DNA of 64,000 bases from CAWHQZ01 sp963831645 (GTDB lineage: Bacteria; Pseudomonadota; Alphaproteobacteria; Rhizobiales; Aestuariivirgaceae), in the NCBI GenBank assembly GCA_963831645.1, contig CAWHQZ010000017.1, forward strand, positions 62,001 through 126,000, given 5' to 3'. The notes under the pieces were generated by a model. The model was not told where the DNA came from. It ran no database searches and saw only the letters and a program-made list of their open reading frames with translations. Positions 1-10,782 of the stretch are shown in pieces (the stretch's first letter is position 1; the number at the start of each line of letters is the position of its first letter). The position numbers and the translations under genes were made by a program.

Positions 1-1
1 C

Positions 2-791
2 ATCGCCTCCACCCATCGCGGCCATGGCCACTGCATCGCCAAGGGCGTCGACGTGAAGAGCATGATGGCCGAGATCTACGGCAAGGCCACGGGCTCCTGC
101 CGCGGCAAGGGCGGCTCGATGCATATCGCCGATCTCTCCAAGGGCATGATGGGCGCCAACGGCATCCTGGGCGCCGGCGCACCGCTCGCCTGCGGCGCGG
201 CGCTCGCCGCCAAGTATCGCGGCGACGGCGGTGTCGGCATCTCCTTCGTCGGCGACGGCGCCTCCAACCAGGGCATGTTCCTGGAAAGCCTCAATCTCGC
301 GGCGGTGTGGAATCTGCCGGTCGTCTTCGTCGTCGAGAACAACGGCTATGCGGAATCGACCTCGCGCGACTATGCGGTGGCGGTCGACAGCTATGTCGAT
401 CGCGCCGCGGGCTTCGGCCTGCCGGGGGTGACCGTCGACGGCACCGATTTCTTCGCCGTCTACGAGGCGGCCGGCGAGATCATCAAGCGGGCGCGCGAAG
501 GCGGCGGGCCGTCGCTGCTGGAATGCAAGATGATCCGCTTCTTCGGCCATTTCGAGGGCGACCAGCAGACCTATCGCGGCAAGGGCGAGGTCGACGATAT
601 CCGCGCCAACAAGGACTGCATCAAGATGTTCACCGACCGCGTGCTCGAGGCGGGCGTCGTCAGAAGCCGCCGAGCTCGAGACCATCGACAAGGAAGTGAG
701 CGAGCTCATCGAGGAGGCGGTGGCATTCGCCAAGGCGGCGCCGCTGCCGTCTGCCGCCGAGCTCATGACCGACGTCTACGTCGCCTACTGA
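2..791 (+). CDS. acoA: Acetoin dehydrogenase E1 alpha subunit, 5'-truncated and frameshifted
   Basis: This is the thiamine-diphosphate-binding alpha subunit of a pyruvate/acetoin dehydrogenase E1. It cleaves acetoin oxidatively together with AcoB and passes the acetyl group to AcoC. The reading frame is open from base 2, so the true start lies before the window. The ThDP signature is clear: GDGASNQG near 250-275, followed by VENNGYAES near 330-360. Near base 660 the frame shifts by one; the corrected frame reads AELETIDKEVSELIEEA and ends at TGA 789-791, which gives a normal C-terminus. The gene is followed after 19 bases by acoB. The frameshift looks like a sequence error because both sides are conserved. 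Generic pyruvate dehydrogenase alpha is the alternative, but the downstream lipoyl-hydrolase AcoC argues for acetoin. Confidence 0.85.
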
Positions 792-810
792 TCGCAAGGG
801 AGAACAGGAC

Positions 811-1824
811 ATGGCTCGCAAGATCAGCATGCGTCAGGCGCTCAACGAGGCGCTCGACCAGGAGATGGCGCGCGATCCGACGGTGATCGTGATGGGCGAG
901 GATATCGTCGGCGGCACCGGCGCGCGCCGGCGAAGCAGGATGCCTGGGGCGGCGTGCTCGGCGTCACCAAGGGCCTGCTACGCCAAGCATCGCGGCCGGC
1001 TGCTCGATACGCCGCTCTCGGAATCGGCCTATATCGGCGCGGCGGTGGGCGCCGCGGCCTGCGGCATGCGCCCGGTCGCCGAACTCATGTTCATCGACTT
1101 CATGGGCGTCTGCTTCGACCAGATCTTCAACCAGGCCGCCAAGTTCAAATACATGTTCGGCGGCAAGGCCGAGACGCCGGTGGTGATCCGCGCCATGGTC
1201 GGCGCCGGCTTCCGCGCCGCCGCCCAGCATTCCCAGATGCTGACGCCGCTCTTCACCCACATTCCCGGGCTGAAGGTCGTCTGCCCGTCGAACGCCTATG
1301 ACGCCAAGGGACTGCTGATCCAGTCGATCCGCGACAACGATCCGGTGATCTTCTGCGAGCACAAGAATCTCTATGGCAACGAGGCCGATGTGCCGGAGGA
1401 GTCCTATACCATCCCCTTCGCCGAGGCGAACGTCGTGCGCGACGGCAAGTGACTGCGACCATCGTGACCTATGGCCTGATGGTTCATCGCGCCATGGATG
1501 CGGCCGACGATCTCGCCAAGAAGGGCGTCGAATGCGAGGTCATCGACCTGCGCACCCTGTCGCCCATCGACTGGGATACGGTGCTCGACAGCGTCGAGAA
1601 CACCGGTCGCTGGTCTGCGTCGATGAGGCGCAATCCGCGCTGCTCGATCGCCTCCGACGTCTCCGCCAAGGTGGCGCAGGACGCCTTCAAGTCCTTGAAG
1701 GCCGGCATCCAGATGGTGACCGCGCCCCATACGCCGGTGCCGTTCTCGCCCGCGCTCGAGGATCTCTACATCCCGACCGCGGCTCAGCATCGCCGAAGCG
1801 GTCGACAGGACGATGGCGAACTGA
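811..1824 (+). CDS. acoB: Acetoin dehydrogenase E1 beta subunit, frameshifted
   Basis: This is the beta subunit of the E1 component and forms the heterotetramer with AcoA. The N-terminus MARKISMRQALNEALDQEM and the block VIVMGEDIVGGTGA are typical of transketolase-like beta subunits, and DTPLSESAYIGAAVGAA follows. The frame is disturbed between about 920 and 985 (compensating indels), at about 1449 (AAGTGA where AAGGTGA would restore DGKVTATIVTYG), at about 1608 and at about 1787. After correction the protein ends SIAEAVDRTMAN at TGA 1822-1824, the usual length of about 338 residues. It lies 11 bases before acoC, in an apparent acoABC operon. Confidence 0.85.
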
Positions 1825-1835
1825 GGCCGAGCCCG

Positions 1836-2947
1836 ATGAGCGATACGCCGCATCATTCCCGATCGTCATGCCGAAATGGGGCCTCTCCATGAAGGAGGGG
1901 AAGGTCACGGGCTGGCTCGCCGAGGACGGCACGAGGATCGAGGTCGGCGACGCGATCCTCGAGGTCGAGACCGACAAGATCGCCGGCGCGGTCGAGGCCT
2001 CCGATCGGCGGAGTGCTGCGCCGCCGCCGTCGGCGAGGCGAACACGGTCTATCCCGTCAAGGCTCTGCTCGGCGTGATCGCCGATCGAGACGGTGCCCGA
2101 CGCCGAGATCGACGCCTTCGTCGCGTCCTATGTCACGCCGGTCGCCGAGGACGATGAGCGAGGAGACCGGCCCGCAATACGAGTTCGTCGACGTGCCGGC
2201 GGGCCGGCTCCGCTACGCCAAACGCGGCAGCGGAGCCGACAACGTCATTCTGATTCATGGCTTCGGCGGCGATCTCGACAACTGGCTGTTCAACATCGAC
2301 GCGCTGGCCGAGCGCTGCGACCGTCTACGCCCTCGATCTTCCCGGTCACGGCCAGTCGGCGAAGACGCTCGCCGATCCGACGGTGGCGGGGCTCGCCCGC
2401 ACCGTCGTTGCCTTCATGGACGCGCTGGGCATCGACAGGGCGCATCTCGTCGGCCATTCGCTGGGCGGCGCCATCGCCATGGACGGTCGCCGACATTGCG
2501 CGGCGGCCGGGTGAGCCTCGCTGTGCCTCATCTCCAGCGCCGGCCTCGGCCCCGAGATCAACATCGACTACATCACGGGCTTCATCGGCGCCAGCTCGCG
2601 GCGCGATCTGAAGCCGGTGCTCGAAAAGCTGTTCGCCGATCCCGTCGAAGGTCAGCCGCCAGATGATCGACGACATCCTGAAGTACAAGCGTCTCGACGG
2701 GGTCGCGAAGGCGCTTGCCGGCATTGCCGCGGTCGCCTTCCCCGACGGCCGGCAGCGGATGATTGCGTGGCCGGGGGATATTCGCACCCTCGTGATCTGG
2801 GGCCGGCACGACAGCATCATTCCCGCCACCCATGCCGCCAATGCGGAAGGAGCGAAAGTCGTCATCATCGAAGGCGCCGGGCACATGGTGCAGATGGAGG
2901 AAGCGGGCAAGGTCAACGCCCTCATCGCCGATCACGTGGCTGGCTGA
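1836..2947 (+). CDS. acoC: Acetoin dehydrogenase E2 (lipoyl domain plus alpha/beta-hydrolase fold), frameshifted
   Basis: AcoC is the dihydrolipoamide acetyltransferase of the acetoin complex. In this family the usual E2 catalytic domain is replaced by an alpha/beta-hydrolase fold, and that architecture is seen here. The N-terminal lipoyl domain contains MPKWGLSMKEGKVTGWLAED and the lipoylation motif ETDKIAG at about 1970-1990. A linker (VPDAEIDAFVASYVTP) leads to the hydrolase domain with LIHGFGGDLDNWLF, nucleophile elbow GHSLGG near 2455, acid in WGRHDSIIP near 2805 and histidine in GAGHMVQMEE near 2880. At least five single-base frameshifts (about 1850, 2015, 2085, 2160-2330 and 2490-2650) break it. 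Corrected length is about 370 residues, normal for AcoC. It ends at TGA 2945-2947. Confidence 0.82.
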
Positions 2948-3026
2948 CCGGTTGCCAACGGCATTGCCAGCGACGGACTCGGACGAGCGCTGCGATCAAA
3001 AGCCCTTCGCTCGTTCGGGTTGTCCA

Positions 3027-4617
3027 ATGAGGCAGTTGCTCAATTTGGGCGAGATCGTCGCCATGAATGCCTACCTGTCTCCGGACAAGGTCGGTGCCCG
3101 CGATCTCACACGATCGTTGACCTTTCGCCAGTGGAACGACCGGTCCTGCAGGCTCGCCAATGCACTTGTCGGGCTTGGGCTCGAGAAGGGAGATCGGATC
3201 GCCGTCCTCGCCTACAACTGCCTGGAATGGATGGAAATTTATGCGGCGGTCGCCAAGGCGGGTCTCGTCGTGGTGCCGATCAATTTCAGGCTGATTGGCT
3301 CCGAGATCCGCTACATCGTCGAGAATTCGGAGGCCAAGGCCGTCATCGTCCAGGACGATCTTCTCGACCGCATCGAAACGATCCGAGCCGAGCGCCTGAT
3401 CGCCGAGGACAAGGTACATCCATTTCGGCAGCGACAGAACGCCCGCGGGATACCGCTCCTACGAAGACCTGATCGCGGCGGCCGCGTCGTCCGAGCCATC
3501 GATCGAAACCAGGTCCGACGATCCCTATGCCCTTCTCTACACCTCCGGCACCACCGGCAAGCCCAAGGGCGTCATCCGCGATAGCGGCAGCTTCGTCCTG
3601 CAGGCGTATCTCGTGCAGGCCGACTGGGGTTTCAGTCGCGATGACTCTCGGCCTTCTGGTCATGCCGATGTGCCACGCGAATTCTCTCTATTTCGCGCAC
3701 GTGTTCGCCGCCTGCGGCGCAGCCTCCTGCGTCTACGACCGGAAGAGCTTCGAGCCGGAACATCTGCTGAGGACGCTCGCCGGCGACAAATTCACCTTCA
3801 CCTCGCTGGTGCCGACGCACTACATCATGATTGCTCGGACTGCCCGAATCCGTGAAGCGCAAGCTCAATGTCGAGAGCGTCACCAAGCTCCTCATCTCGT
3901 CCGCGCCTGCCCGCCAGGACACCAAGCTGGCGCTGATGGAATACTTCAGGAGGTCCCGGCTCTATGAGGCCTACGGCTCGACCGAGGCCGGATGGGTGAC
4001 CTTGCTGCGCCCCGAGGAGCAGCTGACCAAGCTCGGCTCCATCGGCCGCGAATGCCTCGGCACCGGGAGGATCAAGCTCCTTGATTCAGAAGGTAACGAG
4101 GTCGTCGACGGCGAGGTCGGCGAGCTCTATTCGCGCACGCCTTACGCGTTCCAGGGCTACTGGAAGTCGCCGGAGAAGACTGCCGAGGCGTTCCGCGGCG
4201 CCTATTGCACGGTCGGCGACATGGCCCGTCGCGACCAGGACGGCTACTATTATCTCGCCGACCGCAAGAGCAACATGATCATCAGCGGCGGGGAGAACGT
4301 CTATCCCTCCGAAGTCGAGCAGGTTCTCGGCGCTCATCCCAAGGTCAAGGATGTCGCTGTGATCGGCGTCCCCCACGAGAAGTGGGGAGAGGCGGTTCAT
4401 GCAGTCGTCGTCCTGCATCCGGATCAGAGTCGCATCGGAGTCCGACATCCTCGATTGGTGCAAAGACAGGATCGCCGGATACAAACGACCAAAATCGATC
4501 TCCTTCATTGCCGAAGACGAGATGCCGAGGACTGCCACCGGAAAGATTTTGCATCGGGTTCTCCGGACAGATACGCCAGTCAGCGAAGCGCGTAGCGCTG
4601 AAGGGGGTGCGCAATGA
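3027..4617 (+). CDS. AMP-forming acyl-CoA synthetase (ligase), frameshifted
   Basis: This member of the ANL superfamily activates a carboxylic acid to its acyl-CoA through an acyl-adenylate. Visible landmarks are LTFRQWNDRSCRLANALVGL at the N-terminus, the AMP-binding P-loop YTSGTTGKPKGV near 3540, YEAYGSTEAGW near 3965, the hinge YYLADRKSNMIISGGENVYP near 4250, and the C-terminal lysine motif RTATGKILHR near 4530. Frameshifts lie near 3412, 3640, 3830 and 4432; the corrected protein is about 530 residues. The ATG at 3027 begins MRQLLNLGEIV. Its stop overlaps the ATG of the next gene (ATGA), so the synthetase and the ThDP enzyme are translationally coupled and probably act on the same substrate. 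The substrate cannot be read from the sequence. Confidence 0.8.
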
Positions 4618-6408
4618 CGGAACGCCGGACCAAGCGACGGCGCTCTCGGGCGTCGTCATGGGAAAAACGGCCGGCGCGGCGCTGGCTGGTGAAGGAGCGG
4701 CGGAATCCGCTGCCGTCTACGGCGGCGAAAATCGACGGCGGTGCGCTGGTCGCCCGCGTGCTGCAGTCGCAGGGCGTGAAATACCTGTTTGCGGTGAACG
4801 GCGGCCACACTTGGCCGATCCTGGCTGCGCTGCGCGACCATGGGATCAAACTCATCCACATGCGCCACGAGCAGTCATGCGCCTACGCGGCCGACGGATG
4901 GGCGCGGACCACTGCAACGCCCGGCGTCTGCAGTGTCACAGCCGGCTGCGGATTGACGAACGCCGTCACCGGCCTCTGCACCGCAGGTCTCGCCGGGAGC
5001 GCGGTGGTCTGCATTGCCGGCCAGCACCCGACGACCGAGGACGGGCTCGGCTCGTTTCAGGAGGCCTATGGCAGCGAGGTGTGCCGCTCCTTCTCGAAGT
5101 TCACCAAACGAGTACTCGACTGGTCGACGATCGAAGTCGATTTGCGGCAGGCGTTTCGCGAGGCGACGAGCCCGCCGCAGGGCGTCGCGCTGGTCGAAAT
5201 CCCGACGAACATTCTCTACCAGGGCGGTCTTGAGAGCAATCAACGCCGCGGCGCGAAGGTCTATGCGCCGGACGAGCTTCGCTCGGGAGCGGACCCGCGC
5301 AGCATCGAGCAGGCGATCGAGATCCTCCTTGCCGCCAAGCGCCCGCTGATCGCCGCCGGCGACGGAGTCTTCTGGTCGGGCGCGGCGGCCGAGCTGCGCG
5401 AATTCGTCGAGCTCACCAGGATACCCGGTCTATGCCCGGCGCACCGGGCAGGGCGCCGTGCCGGAGGACCACCCGCTTGCGATCCGCGGTCCATGGAAGA
5501 AGCCGTTCACCGGGCGTGCCGACGCGGTGTTGGCGATCGGCTTTCGGTTCTGGAGCGGCGAGAAGTTCGGCGAGGCGCCCACCTGGAGTGAATCCGCGCG
5601 CTACATTCAGGCTGACGCCACGCCGACGCGGATCGGCCTCCATGTGCCGGCCGAGGTCGCCATGGTCGGCGATGCGAAACTCGTTCTCCGGCAGCTTGCC
5701 GACGCAGCGCGCGCCGGACGACTGGAAGCGGCTAGGCCGGTCGGAGTGGCTCCAGGAAGTCGCCGACGTGCGCGACCAACTATGATCGGGCGATCGTCGA
5801 ACAGGAGCAGAAGCATCACGATGACACGCCGATCCACCCCGCAAGGGTTGCGCGCGAGCTTTGTGAGGTGATCGATCCGGACGCAACGATCGTGATCGAC
5901 AGCTTCACGATGAGCGGCTGGATGTCGCAATGGTTCCACGCTCGCTTCCCCGGCCAGATTCTCGACGCCGGTCCGCTCGCACCCGTCGGCCACGGCGTCG
6001 GCATGGCGATCGGCGCTCAGCTTGCGCGGCCCGGAAAACAGGTCGTGCTGGTAATCGGCGACGGCGGACTCGGCGTCAGCGGCTTCGATCTCGAAACTGC
6101 GCGCCGCTACGGCCTGCCGATCGTCGCGGTGTTGTGGAACAACAGTTCCTGGGGGCCGAGCTTCGAAGAAATGCCGTTCCTGAAAGGCCGGACCGATCCG
6201 TTCGAGATGCTGCCGAACCAACGCTACGACCGGATGTTCGAGCTGATGGATTGCCACGGTGAGCACGTCGAGCGGCCTGAGGAGTTTCGCCCGGCCCTCG
6301 AGCGGGCACTGAGCGGCCGGCAAGACCGCGCTCGTCAATGTCGTCGGCGACCGCACGATAGGCCATCCGAGCCTTGGCGGAAATCTGCTCGGCTCGACCC
6401 GCGTGTAG
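4614..6408 (+). CDS. Thiamine-diphosphate enzyme of the acetolactate synthase / 2-hydroxyacyl-CoA lyase type, frameshifted
   Basis: This is a three-domain ThDP-dependent enzyme of the acetolactate synthase, oxalyl-CoA decarboxylase and 2-hydroxyacyl-CoA lyase group. The conserved glutamate lies in HMRHEQSCAYAADGWAR near 4857, and the ThDP/Mg motif runs from GDGGLGVSG to WNNSSWG (6058-6150). Frameshifts are at about 5420, 5715-5790 and 6316; after correction the C-terminus reads VNVVGDRTIGHPSLGG and ends at TAG 6406-6408. The first 30 residues from ATG 4614 are unusually arginine-rich, so a real start at ATG 4658 (MGKTAGAALAGEG) with one further indel near 4725 is possible. The partner acyl-CoA synthetase would fit a hydroxyacyl-CoA lyase pathway, but that is inference; a benzoylformate or acetolactate-type role is not excluded. 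Confidence 0.72.
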
Positions 6409-6460
6409 CAGCTTCGGTCCCGGGCGGATTCCGACGTTTCACGGCGCAGTCGCTTCGCGC

Positions 6461-7228
6461 TCACAGAGCGCCGGCGAGCGTCCCGGTGCTCTCGCCGCCG
6501 TCGAGGGTGAACATCTGGCCCGTAGCATAGGCGGCTTCGTCGGAGGCGAGCCAGGCGAACAGCGAGGCAAGCTCGTCCGGCCGCGCATGCCGGCCCATGG
6601 GTATGCGCTCATTGACCCGCTGCAGCATCTCCGCGCTGTACTCCGCCTCCTGCATCGGCGTCATGGTGTAGCCGGGATTGACGGCATTGACCCGCACCTT
6701 TGGCGCCAGCTCCAGCGCCATCGAGCGCATCAGTGCGATCACTGCCGCCTTGCTGGCGTTGTAATCGGCATAGTGCCGGTAGCCGGCGACGCCGCTGGTC
6801 GACGCCGTGAACAATATGCCGCCGCCGCCGTGGTTCAGCATGTGCCTGGCGGCGAGCTGGCTCACCAGAAACGATCCGAACAGGTTGGTCCTGAGGACTC
6901 GCTCGAAGTCCGCCCGCTCGATCTCGATGAAATCATGACGGATCGAAATGCCGGCATTTGCAATGAGCACGTCGAGCCCGCCCAGCCGATCGAGCGAACG
7001 CTTGAACGCGTTGTCGACCTCATCGGGCTCGCCGACATCGGCGAGCTCGACGCTCGTGAGCCGGGGCAGTTTCGACCGGATCGCCGCACCGTTCCCGGCG
7101 TTCCGGCACCACACGGAGGTCTTGGCGCCATCGGCCAGAAAGCGTTCGGCGATGGCCGCACCGATACCGGTCGAGCCGCCGGTGATGATCACCCGCTTCC
7201 CGGCAAGGCGGGCGTCGGTATGTTTCAT
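6461..7228 (-). CDS. SDR-family NAD(P)-dependent oxidoreductase
   Basis: This is a classical short-chain dehydrogenase of 255 residues. The cofactor loop is TGGSTGIGAAIAERF near residue 15, the NNAG-equivalent is IANAGIS, and the active site has STS and YNASK. The C-terminal TGQMFTLDGGEST is typical. It begins at ATG 7228, overlapping the stop of the VOC gene (ATGA), and is the last gene of an eight-gene minus-strand run that includes an ABC sugar transporter. It probably oxidises a hydroxyl of the imported compound. The exact substrate is unknown. Confidence 0.88.
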   Translation of the reverse strand: MKHTDARLAGKRVIITGGSTGIGAAIAERFLADGAKTSVWCRNAGNGAAIRSKLPRLTSVELADVGEPDEVDNAFKRSLDRLGGLDVLIANAGISIRHDFIEIERADFERVLRTNLFGSFLVSQLAARHMLNHGGGGILFTASTSGVAGYRHYADYNASKAAVIALMRSMALELAPKVRVNAVNPGYTMTPMQEAEYSAEMLQRVNERIPMGRHARPDELASLFAWLASDEAAYATGQMFTLDGGESTGTLAGAL

Positions 7229-7885
7229 CGGATTTCGAACCCTTTCGGCAGCGGATCGATGGAGTTGAGCCGGTGGGTGCCGCTGCCGCCTTCGAGCACG
7301 GCAGTGAGACGGGGGGCGGGGCCCTCCACGACGTTGAAATCGAGACCCAGCGCCGCAAAAATCTGGAGGAGTTGTTGCGGTGCCGGCGAAACAATTTCCA
7401 CCGCGATCAGGCGCCCGCCGCTGGGCGCTCGCGAGGCCGGATGTTCGCAGGCACCCCAATCGATGAAGAACGGTATGAGGGCGCCGAACTCGTGGTTCCG
7501 CAGGCCCGCGAGCCGCCATGAGAGTTTTCCACCGTCTGGGCCGTGCCGTCCGCCAGAAATGACCCCGCCGCACTCGAGCGATAGACGGCGCGCCCGCTCG
7601 ATGAGCGTTTCGAGATCGACTCCCGCGATGGCCCAGTGGTAGAGGCCCTGACTTTCCAGCTCCGCAAGTTCGCGCCCGAAAGTGCCGGCTTCTTTCTGAG
7701 CGGGATCGCGGGCGAGAACTTCCAGATAGGTCACCGGACCCAGCGACAGCAGGCTGTTGCGCGTTCCCTCGCCGGGGTGAACGCCGCCGAACACGGGCGC
7801 ACTGCCAAGAAGTCCGGCAAAGTGACTGGTACCCGTCTCGAGATCCGGCGAATACCACACCAGGTGATCGACTTCGAGCGGTCAT
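7225..7885 (-). CDS. VOC (glyoxalase/bleomycin-resistance) superfamily protein, start disrupted
   Basis: The protein of about 215 residues begins EVDHLVWYSPDLE and contains a repeated babbab pattern, as in glyoxalase_3-like VOC proteins. The His in DH near the N-terminus is the expected metal ligand. In the sequence as given, the only in-frame common start is GTG 7860, which lies after this His. The ATG at 7883-7885, overlapping the BtpA stop as ATGA, would give MTLEVDHLVWYSP if one base between 7875 and 7882 were removed. A one-base error at the start is therefore likely. The stop overlaps the ATG of the SDR gene. VOC enzymes do metal-assisted isomerisation, lyase or dioxygenase reactions; the one here is unknown. 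Confidence 0.72.
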
Positions 7886-8690
7886 GCGGCTATCTGAGCT
7901 TGCGCACCTTTTCCATGAACCTCGCCACGCGGGCTGGGATCGACGGCTTTCCAGGTGTCGCCGTCTACTTTGAAATGGGTGCCGACCACCGCGCCATCGC
8001 CGATTTTCAGGATTTCGGCCGCGTTGTCGATGTTGACGCCGGTGTTGGCGAACACCGGCGTTTCGCCGACCGCATTTTTGGCCTCGCGCAGCTGCGATGT
8101 CTCGACCGCCTGGCCGGTGATCGCACCGGAAACGAGGATCACGTCGGCAAGCGAAGAAAAGACAGCACTTTTCGCCCGCTCACCGATGCCGCGCCGGCCG
8201 ACGCGGCGACGCGAATTCCGCGTTGATATTGAACATCAGCTTGAGATCGGAACACTTTGAATTCGGCTCTGAGACGCAGCGCCGTTGCGGCGTCCGGAGA
8301 CCACAGCCCCATGTCGGAGTCATAGACGCCGGTAAAGATTTCACGCGCAAAGCCTGCACCGCTGGCCACCGCGAGCGCCACCGTCGCGACCGGGTCCCAG
8401 AGGTAGTTCACGCCGAACGGTACGTTGATCGCACCCTTGAGCCGCCCGACCGCGAAAGCGAACGCTGCCAGCGTTACCGGGCTCGCCTTGAGCAGGTAGG
8501 GCCGGTCTCCCTCGTTGCCGAACATGACGGCATCGACACCGCCCGCCTGCAGCGCCGCGAGGTCGGCGGCCGCTCCATCGATGATCTTCTGCATGCCGCC
8601 CTTCGGGTCGTAAAGCGGCGAGCCGGGCAGCGGTGACAGATGCACCATGGCGATGATGGGTTTGTGGGTCCCGAACGTCTCCCTGAGCAT
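7882..8690 (-). CDS. BtpA/SgcQ-family TIM-barrel protein, frameshifted
   Basis: The N-terminal half (MLRETFGTHKPIIAMVHLSP, then GSPLYDP and GGVDAVMFGNEGDRPY) matches the BtpA/SgcQ family, whose members occur in sugar gene clusters and in photosystem I biogenesis of cyanobacteria. The frame breaks near 8248 and 8200. The corrected continuation reads LKLMFNINAEFASP, then IGERAKSAVFSSLADVILVSG and VFANTGVNIDNAAEILKIGD, so the barrel is complete at about 269 residues. ATG 8690 lies 16 bases after the stop of the ATPase gene, and the stop overlaps the VOC gene. The family's reaction is poorly known; here it is likely an accessory catabolic protein. Confidence 0.72.
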
Positions 8691-8706
8691 TCTGTCTGCT
8701 CCCTGT

Positions 8707-9829
8707 TCAAATGGCGGTCGGACGCGCGAGCGCAGCTTTGCTCGCGGCGTCGAACACCTGGATCTGGCTGGTGTCATAATAAAAGGTCAGTGCCTCGCCC
8801 GGGCGCGCCATGAAATCGCGCGGGCCGCGGATCGAGATTTCCGGCCCGCTCTCGCCGAACCTCGCGATCACGATGACTTCGGGTCCCAGAACCTCCGTGG
8901 CCACCGCCACGACTTGAACAGCAGCGTGCACGGGGGCTGCATCGGCGCGCAGGTGGAAGTCTTCGGGCCGCAGCCCCGCGATGATTTCCCGGCCGCGGTG
9001 GCTCGCGAATGCCCTGGCGCAACGGCCGCGGCAACGACAGGACGATTTCTGCTCTATCGAGGATCAGTTTGGCGCTGGTGGCCTGCGAAAAACGCCCCGG
9101 CAGCAGATTCATGGGCGGACTGGCGAGGAAGCCCGCCACGAACGTGTTTGCCGGATTGCGATACACCTCCATGGGCGCGCCGACTTGCACGATTTCACCG
9201 TCCTTCATGATGCAGATGCGTTGGCCCATGGTCATGGCTTCCACCTGGTCGTGGGTGACATGGACGATCGTCGTGCCGAGCTTCTGGTGCAGCTTGATCA
9301 GCTCGGTGCGCATCGAGCTTCTGAGCTTGGCGTCCAGGTTGGATAGCGGCTCGTCGAGCAGATAGGCCTGCGGCTCACGCACCAGCGCCCGGCCGAGCGC
9401 GACCCGCTGGCGCTGGCCGCCGGAGAGCTGCGCCGGCCTGCGTCCCAGCAGCTCGGCGATGCCCAGCATGTCGGCGATGCGCGCCGTGCGCGCAGCGATT
9501 TGCTGCACCGGCACGCCGCGCAGCCGCAATCCGAACGACAGATTGTCGGCGACCGTCATGTGCGGGTAGAGCGCGTAGTTCTGGAATACGATGGCGATGT
9601 CGCGGTCGGCCGGATCGGTATCATTCATTCGCCGCCCGCCGATGCTGAGCGTGCCGGTGGTCACCGACTCGAGACCGGCGATCATCCGCAGGGTCGTCGA
9701 TTTGCCGCAGCCTGAAGGGCCGAGCAGGATCATGAACTCGCCGTCTGCAACCTCGAGGCAAACGTCTTTCACTGCGCGGACGCCGTTCGGGTAGGTCTTC
9801 GACAGATGGTCGAGCAGGATCGAAGCCAT
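8707..9829 (-). CDS. ABC transporter ATP-binding protein, MalK/UgpC type, frameshifted near its C-terminus
   Basis: This ATPase would energise the carbohydrate importer encoded upstream. It shows Walker A GPSGCGKSTT, the Q-loop VFQNYALYPH, signature LSGGQRQRVALGRAL, Walker B AYLLDEP, D-loop SNLDAKLR and H-loop VTHDQVEAM, all canonical. A frameshift near 9003 separates the nucleotide-binding domain from the regulatory OB domain. The second part reads GLRPEDFHLRADA through FYYDTSQIQVFDA and ends at TGA 8707. The complete protein would be about 373 residues, the normal length of the family. It starts 7 bases after the permease stop, in the same operon. Confidence 0.88.
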
Positions 9830-9836
9830 GCGGCTT

Positions 9837-10772
9837 TCAGGCCAGCGAGCGCATGTATCGGTTGAGATAGCCGGTAAGCAGCAGGATCACGATCATCAGG
9901 ATGACCGACATCGCCGAAGCCTTGCCGACATCCAGGCTCACAAAAGCGGTGCGGTAGATGAAATAGCTGACGAAGTCCGTTGCGACCCCCGGGCCGCCCC
10001 TGGTCATGATGTAGATGAGATCGTAGGTCCTGACCGCGAAGATCACGCGAATGAGGAGCGTTACCACGATCACCGGCATCATCAGCGGCAGGGTGATGTG
10101 GCGGAAACTCTGCACGACCGATGCGCCATCGACCCTTGCTGCCTCGTAGGGCTCCCGCGGCAAGGCGGCAAGACCGGCCAGCAGCAGCACGACCATGAAC
10201 GATACCTGATGCCAGATATCGACCATGACGATCGTCCACAACGCTACCGAAGTGCTGCCGAGCCAATTCACCGGCGGGACACCGATCGTGCTCAGCAGAT
10301 AGTTCACGATGCCGAGGCTCGGGTGAAGAAACATCCGCCAGATGAGGCCGACGATCACCGGATTCATGAGCAGCGGGCACAGCAGGATGCCGTAGTAGAT
10401 CGATTTGCCGCGCTCCACCGTGTTGAGCATGAGAGCGATCAGGAAGCCCAGCAGGAACTCCAGCACTACCACCGCGGCGACGAAAAACGCCGTGAGCCCC
10501 AGGGTGTGCCGGAATTCCTTGTCGGCAAGGGCCTTGCCGTAGTTTTCCGTGCCCGTGAACGTATCGAAGTTGGGCGCCAGCAGCGTGTATTCGTGAACGC
10601 TGGTGAACAGCGCCCAGAACACCGGAAACAGGATCACCAGCAACAGTGCCGCGAGAGCGGGCGCGGTCATGAGCCAGCCGAACAGCCGATCCCGCCGAAC
10701 GAGCGCCGTCGGCCCCTTCGCCGTCACTGACGTCGACCCGCCAAGGTCATTCCGGCGATCCTCGCTCACCAC
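9837..10772 (-). CDS. Sugar ABC transporter permease (MalF-like)
   Basis: This inner-membrane permease of about 311 residues has six predicted membrane segments, starting with WLMTAPALAALLLVILFPVF. The cytoplasmic EAA loop EPYEAARVDGASVVQSFRHI contacts the ATPase. The start is not certain: adjacent GTG codons lie at 10772 and 10769, and no strong ribosome-binding site is visible, partly because a large inverted repeat sits just upstream. It works with the permease at 12219-13031 and the binding protein at 10917-12194. Confidence 0.87.
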   Translation of the reverse strand: MVSEDRRNDLGGSTSVTAKGPTALVRRDRLFGWLMTAPALAALLLVILFPVFWALFTSVHEYTLLAPNFDTFTGTENYGKALADKEFRHTLGLTAFFVAAVVVLEFLLGFLIALMLNTVERGKSIYYGILLCPLLMNPVIVGLIWRMFLHPSLGIVNYLLSTIGVPPVNWLGSTSVALWTIVMVDIWHQVSFMVVLLLAGLAALPREPYEAARVDGASVVQSFRHITLPLMMPVIVVTLLIRVIFAVRTYDLIYIMTRGGPGVATDFVSYFIYRTAFVSLDVGKASAMSVILMIVILLLTGYLNRYMRSLA

Positions 10773-10782
10773 GCCAGACGAC

